Shown in pieces: positions 60,184 to 64,000 of a DNA stretch of 64,000 nt. Source of the stretch: Streptomyces rhizosphaerihabitans (GTDB lineage Bacteria; Actinomycetota; Actinomycetes; Streptomycetales; Streptomycetaceae); contig NZ_JAODTZ010000005.1 of assembly GCF_025399795.1 (NCBI RefSeq), positions 124,001 through 188,000 of the forward strand, written 5' to 3'. The stretch's first letter is position 1. Each line of letters begins with the position of its first letter. A model generated the notes under the pieces. That model was not told where the DNA came from, searched no databases, and saw only the letters and a list, made by a program, of their open reading frames with translations. A program made the translations under genes and the position numbers.

Positions 60184-61749
60184 GTGAACAGCATCAACCG
60201 TCGCTCCGTCCTCGCCGGACTGGGAGCGGCAGGTACCGGCCTGCTCGCCGCCTACGGCAACGACGCCTCCAACAGTCCCTCCCTCCTCAGCCCCTCCGGT
60301 TCCCAGGTCGCCCACGCGGAGAAGAAGCGGAGCGGTACGGGCAGGGTTCAGAGCCTCAACGTGACCTCGGCGCCCGCCACCCTCGACCTGGGCGGCGGCG
60401 TCCTGGCCAAGTCCTGGGCCTTCAGCGGTCAGGTCCCCGGCAAGGAGATCCGTATCTCCGCCGGCGACACGCTCGCCGCCGAGCTGTCCAACCAGCTGCC
60501 GAACGCCACCACGACGTCCATCCACTGGCACGGCATCTCGCTGCCCGGCGACATGGACGGCGTACCGCCGGTCACCCAAGCCCCGGTGCGAGCCGGATCC
60601 AGCTTCACGTACCGCTTCATCACCAACACCCCTGGCACGTACTTCTTCCACCCGCACGTGGGCGTCCAGGTCGACCGCGGTCTGTACGCCCCGCTGATCG
60701 TCGAGGACCCCAAGGAGCCGCTGTCGTACGACGACGAGTGGGTCGTCGTCCTCGACGACTGGCTCGACGGCGTGACCGGGACGCCCGACGATGTCTTCGC
60801 CGAGCTCAGCCATCGCTCGCCCGGCATGGACATGAAAAGCACCGGCTCGAAGGGCCCGACGTCCTCACCGCCCCCGTCCCCGTCCGCGTCCTCCGGCGAC
60901 GGCACGTCGACGAGGTTCAGGCTCAGCGGCGCCTCCAGCCCCCTGCTCGGCAGCGACGCCGGGGACGTGAACTACCCGTACCACCTGGTCAATGGGCGAG
61001 TGCCGACCGACCCGGCCGTCTACACCGGCAAGTCCGGCAAGCGTGTGCGCCTCAGGATCATCAACGCGGGCGCCGAGACCGCCTACCGGGTGGCGCTCGG
61101 GGGCCACAGGATGACCATCACCCACACCGACGGTTTCCCCGTCGAGCACCAGGAGGTCGACGCTCTGCTGATCGCCATGGGCGAGCGGTACGACGTTCTG
61201 GTCACCCTTCAGGACGGCGTCTTCCCGCTCGTCGCGGTCGCCGAGGGCAAGGACGTCGCCGGGATGGCTGTGGTGCGGACCGGATCGGGAAGGACGCCGG
61301 AGCCGACCGTGCGGCCGGCCGAACTGGACGGCCGGATGGTGACCGCCGCACAGCTGCGCGCGAGCGACGACGTACGGCTGGAGTCGAAGGATCCCGACCA
61401 GGTTATCCGCGTCGAACTGACCGGCAGCATGCGCGCGTACGACTGGGCCATCAACGGCAAGCAGTTCGACATGGCCGACCCGACCGCGAACCAGCTGCTC
61501 GTCCAGGAGGGCCAGCGGGTCCAACTCGACTTCGTCAACGCCACGAAGATGTGGCACCCGATGCACCTGCACGGCCACACCTACCAGCTCGACAGCACCG
61601 GCCCGCGCAAGGACACCACCATCGTGCTGCCCAGGTCGAAGGTGTCCGTCGTCTTCGATGCCGACAACCCCGGACAGTGGATGCTGCACTGCCACAACGC
61701 CTATCACAGCGAGGCCGGGATGATGGTGCTCTTGGCCTACGGAGCCTGA
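60184..61749 (+). CDS. Tat-exported multicopper oxidase with lipobox-like site lacking Cys
   Basis: The 521-residue protein has a twin-arginine signal (NSINRRSVLAGLGAAGTGLLAAYG). Copper ligands are in SIHWHGISLPGD, TYFFHPHVGVQ, MWHPMHLHGHTYQL and MLHCHNAYHSEAGMM, giving the type 1, 2 and 3 sites of a three-domain multicopper oxidase. Homologues often have Cys where AYGND has Tyr. A Ser/Pro-rich insert (TSSPPPSPSASSGDG, about residue 225) separates domains. GTG 60184 has GAGGA about 8 nt upstream. Confidence 0.92.
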   Translation: MNSINRRSVLAGLGAAGTGLLAAYGNDASNSPSLLSPSGSQVAHAEKKRSGTGRVQSLNVTSAPATLDLGGGVLAKSWAFSGQVPGKEIRISAGDTLAAELSNQLPNATTTSIHWHGISLPGDMDGVPPVTQAPVRAGSSFTYRFITNTPGTYFFHPHVGVQVDRGLYAPLIVEDPKEPLSYDDEWVVVLDDWLDGVTGTPDDVFAELSHRSPGMDMKSTGSKGPTSSPPPSPSASSGDGTSTRFRLSGASSPLLGSDAGDVNYPYHLVNGRVPTDPAVYTGKSGKRVRLRIINAGAETAYRVALGGHRMTITHTDGFPVEHQEVDALLIAMGERYDVLVTLQDGVFPLVAVAEGKDVAGMAVVRTGSGRTPEPTVRPAELDGRMVTAAQLRASDDVRLESKDPDQVIRVELTGSMRAYDWAINGKQFDMADPTANQLLVQEGQRVQLDFVNATKMWHPMHLHGHTYQLDSTGPRKDTTIVLPRSKVSVVFDADNPGQWMLHCHNAYHSEAGMMVLLAYGA

Positions 61750-61878
61750 GCGTTCGGTTCCCCGCATGGGCGGAGCCGACCGACGGCGCTCGCTCTCCCG
61801 TCGTGCGGGCCACCGGGCGTGCCCCCAGTGGTCCGTACGACAGCCGATGCCCATGCCGCTCCCGTCCCGCCACCCGCC

Positions 61879-62628
61879 CTACCGCCCCGTCTTCCGCTCG
61901 CGCAGCCAGCTCTCGAACTCGACGGCGACGATCCGCTCGTCGTGCACGCCGGCCGCGTCGTCGGATGCCAGCCAGACGATGGGCGGGCCCATCACCGTGG
62001 GGTCCAGGAACGTCCGGCCCTCCCCCGGCACGGCGTCCGGGGGCAGCATCCCCGTGACGGTCGCGCCTCCGGGAAGCAGCCGGTTGACCGTGACACCGCT
62101 GTCCCGCAGGTCGGCGGCCATGATCCGGGACAGTGACTCGCTGCCGGCGCGCGAGGGCCCGTAGGGGACGAACCCGGCCCGGTGCATCGTCGTTTCGCTC
62201 ACCGAGATGTTGACGATGCGACCGCCGCCGGGGGTGGCCAGCATCCGCGGTACGACCTCGCGCGCGACCAGGAAGTAGCCGGTCAGATTGGTCTCCACGA
62301 CCGCACGGAAGCCGTCGACCGGTACCTCCCAGAAGCCCTGCGGGCGTGTCATGAAGTGCGGGTCGACGGTACGCATGCCGATCCCGGCGTTGTTCACCAG
62401 CATGTCGATGCCGCCGAGCCGCGTCTCCGCCAGGTCGACCGCCCTCGCCACCGAGGACTCGTCCCGCACGTCCAACTCGATGCCGATCGCACCCGGCAGC
62501 CCGGCGGCGACCGAACTCGCCCGACGACCGGATCGCCCGGTCAGCGCCACGGTCGCCCCCGCCTCGGCCAGAGCGGACGCCATGGCCAGTCCCAGCCCAC
62601 TCGTCCCGCCGGTCACCAGCACCTTCAT
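61879..62628 (-). CDS. SDR family oxidoreductase with Arg in the YxxxK position
   Basis: The 249-residue protein has the NAD(P)-binding VTGGTSGLGLAMA, LVNNAGIGM, the Ser in NISVSETT and YGPSRAGSESL, where the usual catalytic Lys is Arg. ATG 62628 has GGGAGGAG 4 nt upstream. The remainder, including GVTVNRLLPGGATVTGM and WLASDDAAGV, is a normal classical SDR. The Lys-to-Arg change could reduce or remove activity. Confidence 0.88.
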   Translation of the reverse strand: MKVLVTGGTSGLGLAMASALAEAGATVALTGRSGRRASSVAAGLPGAIGIELDVRDESSVARAVDLAETRLGGIDMLVNNAGIGMRTVDPHFMTRPQGFWEVPVDGFRAVVETNLTGYFLVAREVVPRMLATPGGGRIVNISVSETTMHRAGFVPYGPSRAGSESLSRIMAADLRDSGVTVNRLLPGGATVTGMLPPDAVPGEGRTFLDPTVMGPPIVWLASDDAAGVHDERIVAVEFESWLRERKTGR

Positions 62629-62810
62629 GGGGCTCCTCCCTCTCCGGGAACGACAGGCCCACGACACCGAGCCGGTCTCCTCAGCAACACCGCCGCACCG
62701 ATCACCGTGACGCTAGGGCGTGGAGCGAACTCGAAGTCAAGCGACCGACCATGCCAAGGCCACGGCTCTGCATGGGCAGTTGGCACACCGAGGGCCACCG
62801 AGAACACCCG

Positions 62811-62860
62811 GGTTCACCCGGGTTCACCGGGGTTCACCGGGGTTCACCGGGGTTCACCGG
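62811..62860. repeat. Five tandem copies of a 10-bp repeat
   Basis: GGTTCACCGG is repeated four times exactly (62821-62860), preceded by GGTTCACCCG (62811-62820). The degenerate reading frame on the minus strand ends inside it. Confidence 0.9.
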
Positions 62861-63230
62861 GCATCCTGGCAGTCGCACGGGCCGGAGATCCATCAGCCAC
62901 GACGTGATCACCGTGACCACGACCAGTTCGCCGGTGACGGAGCGGCCCAGCCAGACCGGCCAGGTCCCCTCGCCCTCGGTGCAGAAGGAGACCGGATCGC
63001 CACCGGTCTCCACGTCGGTGGCACGTAGGCAGCCGTCCGTGACGAACTCGGTGGCGCTCTCGTCGCCCTCCTCGTAGTGGCGTCGGATTTTCCCGGACAG
63101 CACCTTCCATCTCAAGGCGTCGGCGAAACCCGCCGCTGGCGCCGTCGGTGCCGAAGCCGTAGGCGTGGCCGTCCAGAAGGAATCGGAGCGTATATGCGTC
63201 GACAGGGCCCGCCGCGCCCGCCAAAGTGGC
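62834..63230 (-). pseudogene. Degenerate ORF with probable frameshift, unknown family
   Basis: On the minus strand, one frame gives VDAYTLRFLLDGHAYGFGTDG and stops looking protein-like near 63115. From there a second frame gives FADALRWKVLSGKIRRH followed by EGDESATEFVTDGCLRATD and GDPVSFCTEGEGTWPVWLG, and ends in the 10-bp repeat. Joining the frames at GASGGFADALR gives a continuous sequence of roughly 125 residues. I do not recognise the family; the frameshift is inferred from codon quality. Confidence 0.4.
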
Positions 63231-63235
63231 CTCCC

Positions 63236-63976
63236 ATGACGAGCAGCGAACTGTGGAGCCGTGCGACCGCCGACCGCTACGACGCCGAGGAGAGCGAGAA
63301 CTCCTCGGCCGCCGCTCTCGCACCGGCTCTCGCCTTCCTCGCCGAACTCGCCGGAGAAGGCCGGGCACTTGAGTTCGCCATCGGAACCGGACGAGTGGGC
63401 GTCCCGCTACGGGAAAGCGGCGTGCCGGTCGCGGGCATCGAACTGTCGGAGCACATGGCGGCCGTCCTGCGGCACAAGCTCGACGAGGACACGCTCCCGG
63501 TCACCATCGGGGACATGGCCACGACCGTCGTCCCCGGCGAGTTCACCTTGGTCTATCTCGTCTACAACACGATCACGAACCTGCTCACGCAGGACGAACA
63601 GGTCGAGTGCTTCCGCAACGCCGCACGCCATCTGACGCCTGGCGGCCGATTCGTCATCGAGCTCGGTGTTCCGCCGCTGCGGTTCTTGCCTCCCGGGCAG
63701 GTCGCAGTGCCGTTCGACGTCGCCGAACGGCACCTAGGCTTCGACACGTTCGACCTCGTCGAGCAGATCCTCGTCTCGCACCACCTCACCCGCGACGGCG
63801 ACGACGGCCGCTATCGCCGCGACGCCTCCCGGCACCGGTACGCGTGGCCGGCGGAACTCGACCTGATGGCACGGATCGCGGGGCTCGAACTGGAACGGCG
63901 CGTTGCGGACTGGGACGGGGCGCCCTTCACCCAGGACTCCGCGAAGCACATCTCCGTGTGGCGCAGGCCGGCCTGA
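63236..63976 (+). CDS. Class I SAM-dependent methyltransferase
   Basis: The 246-residue enzyme starts MTSSELWSRATADRYDAEESE. Motif I is ALEFAIGTGRVGVPL, with VAGIELSEHMAAVLR after it, then LVYLVYNTITNLLTQDEQVECFRNAARHLTPGGRFVIELG. Motif I has Ala-Ile in place of the usual Gly-Cys, common in this subfamily. It is complete at the right edge; the remaining 24 bp hold nothing recognisable. Confidence 0.88.
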   Translation: MTSSELWSRATADRYDAEESENSSAAALAPALAFLAELAGEGRALEFAIGTGRVGVPLRESGVPVAGIELSEHMAAVLRHKLDEDTLPVTIGDMATTVVPGEFTLVYLVYNTITNLLTQDEQVECFRNAARHLTPGGRFVIELGVPPLRFLPPGQVAVPFDVAERHLGFDTFDLVEQILVSHHLTRDGDDGRYRRDASRHRYAWPAELDLMARIAGLELERRVADWDGAPFTQDSAKHISVWRRPA

Positions 63977-64000
63977 GGCCGTGGACCGGCCCCGCAGTCC

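Overview
The window is about 64 kb of very GC-rich DNA with tightly packed genes, GTG/TTG starts, ATGA/GTGA stop-start overlaps and actinobacterial families (DUF4395, DUF5134, DUF5937, DUF6421, DUF2630, Rv1733c-like, FprA-like reductase, HelR-like helicase). It reads as a Streptomyces chromosome or a very close relative. I see no rRNA, tRNA, CRISPR array, intact insertion sequence, prophage or biosynthetic core enzyme. It is mainly a housekeeping and stress/redox region with many small regulator-target modules.

Layout. 0-9.5 kb: start of a flavin reductase (left edge), a thioredoxin-like protein divergent from a DUF4395 membrane protein, a lysophospholipid acyltransferase, a transglutaminase-like/B3-B4 pair, an overlapping operon DUF6421 > SDR > threonine aldolase, a hydrolase remnant, a glycerophosphodiesterase, a GNAT and VOC proteins. 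10.5-17.6 kb: MarR/FUSC efflux-like operon, DUF5134/M56 peptidase pair, HAD hydrolase, DUF2630, TetR, DUF6214-like. 17.7-25.1 kb: FprA-like reductase, nucleobase permease, a HelR-type RNA polymerase recycling ATPase preceded by a perfect rifamycin-associated element (RAE) palindrome, and an ArsR regulator divergent from an old-yellow-enzyme reductase. 25.2-36.9 kb: ECF sigma factor with a Met-rich membrane protein, MprF/LysX-like lysyltransferase, HEAT-repeat protein, Rv1733c-like protein, BNR-repeat protein, an I36 inhibitor plus lipoprotein, and a C-terminal-HTH regulator.

37.5-47 kb: uracil-DNA glycosylase coupled to a BadF-type kinase, CbiX-like protein, lactonase, a stand-alone nitric oxide synthase oxygenase with a long repeat-bearing N-terminal extension, FUSC protein divergent from an Lrp regulator, and a HAD phosphatase broken by a frameshift and a nonsense codon. 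47-53 kb: a four-gene PaoABC/XdhC-like molybdenum hydroxylase operon divergent from a TetR gene, with two identical 12-bp palindromes between them. 53-64 kb: DHFR-like reductase, NAD kinase, methyltransferases, SpoIIE phosphatase, DUF2218 protein divergent from TetR, a Tat multicopper oxidase with a CsoR-like palindrome upstream, an SDR with an altered catalytic motif, and a degenerate ORF.

The most notable points are the RAE-helR locus with a second, oppositely directed promoter and intrinsic terminator, the extended NOS, several operators that can be matched to adjacent regulators, and many perfect short tandem repeats in intergenic DNA. All functional names rest on motifs recognised by eye; no database search was run.
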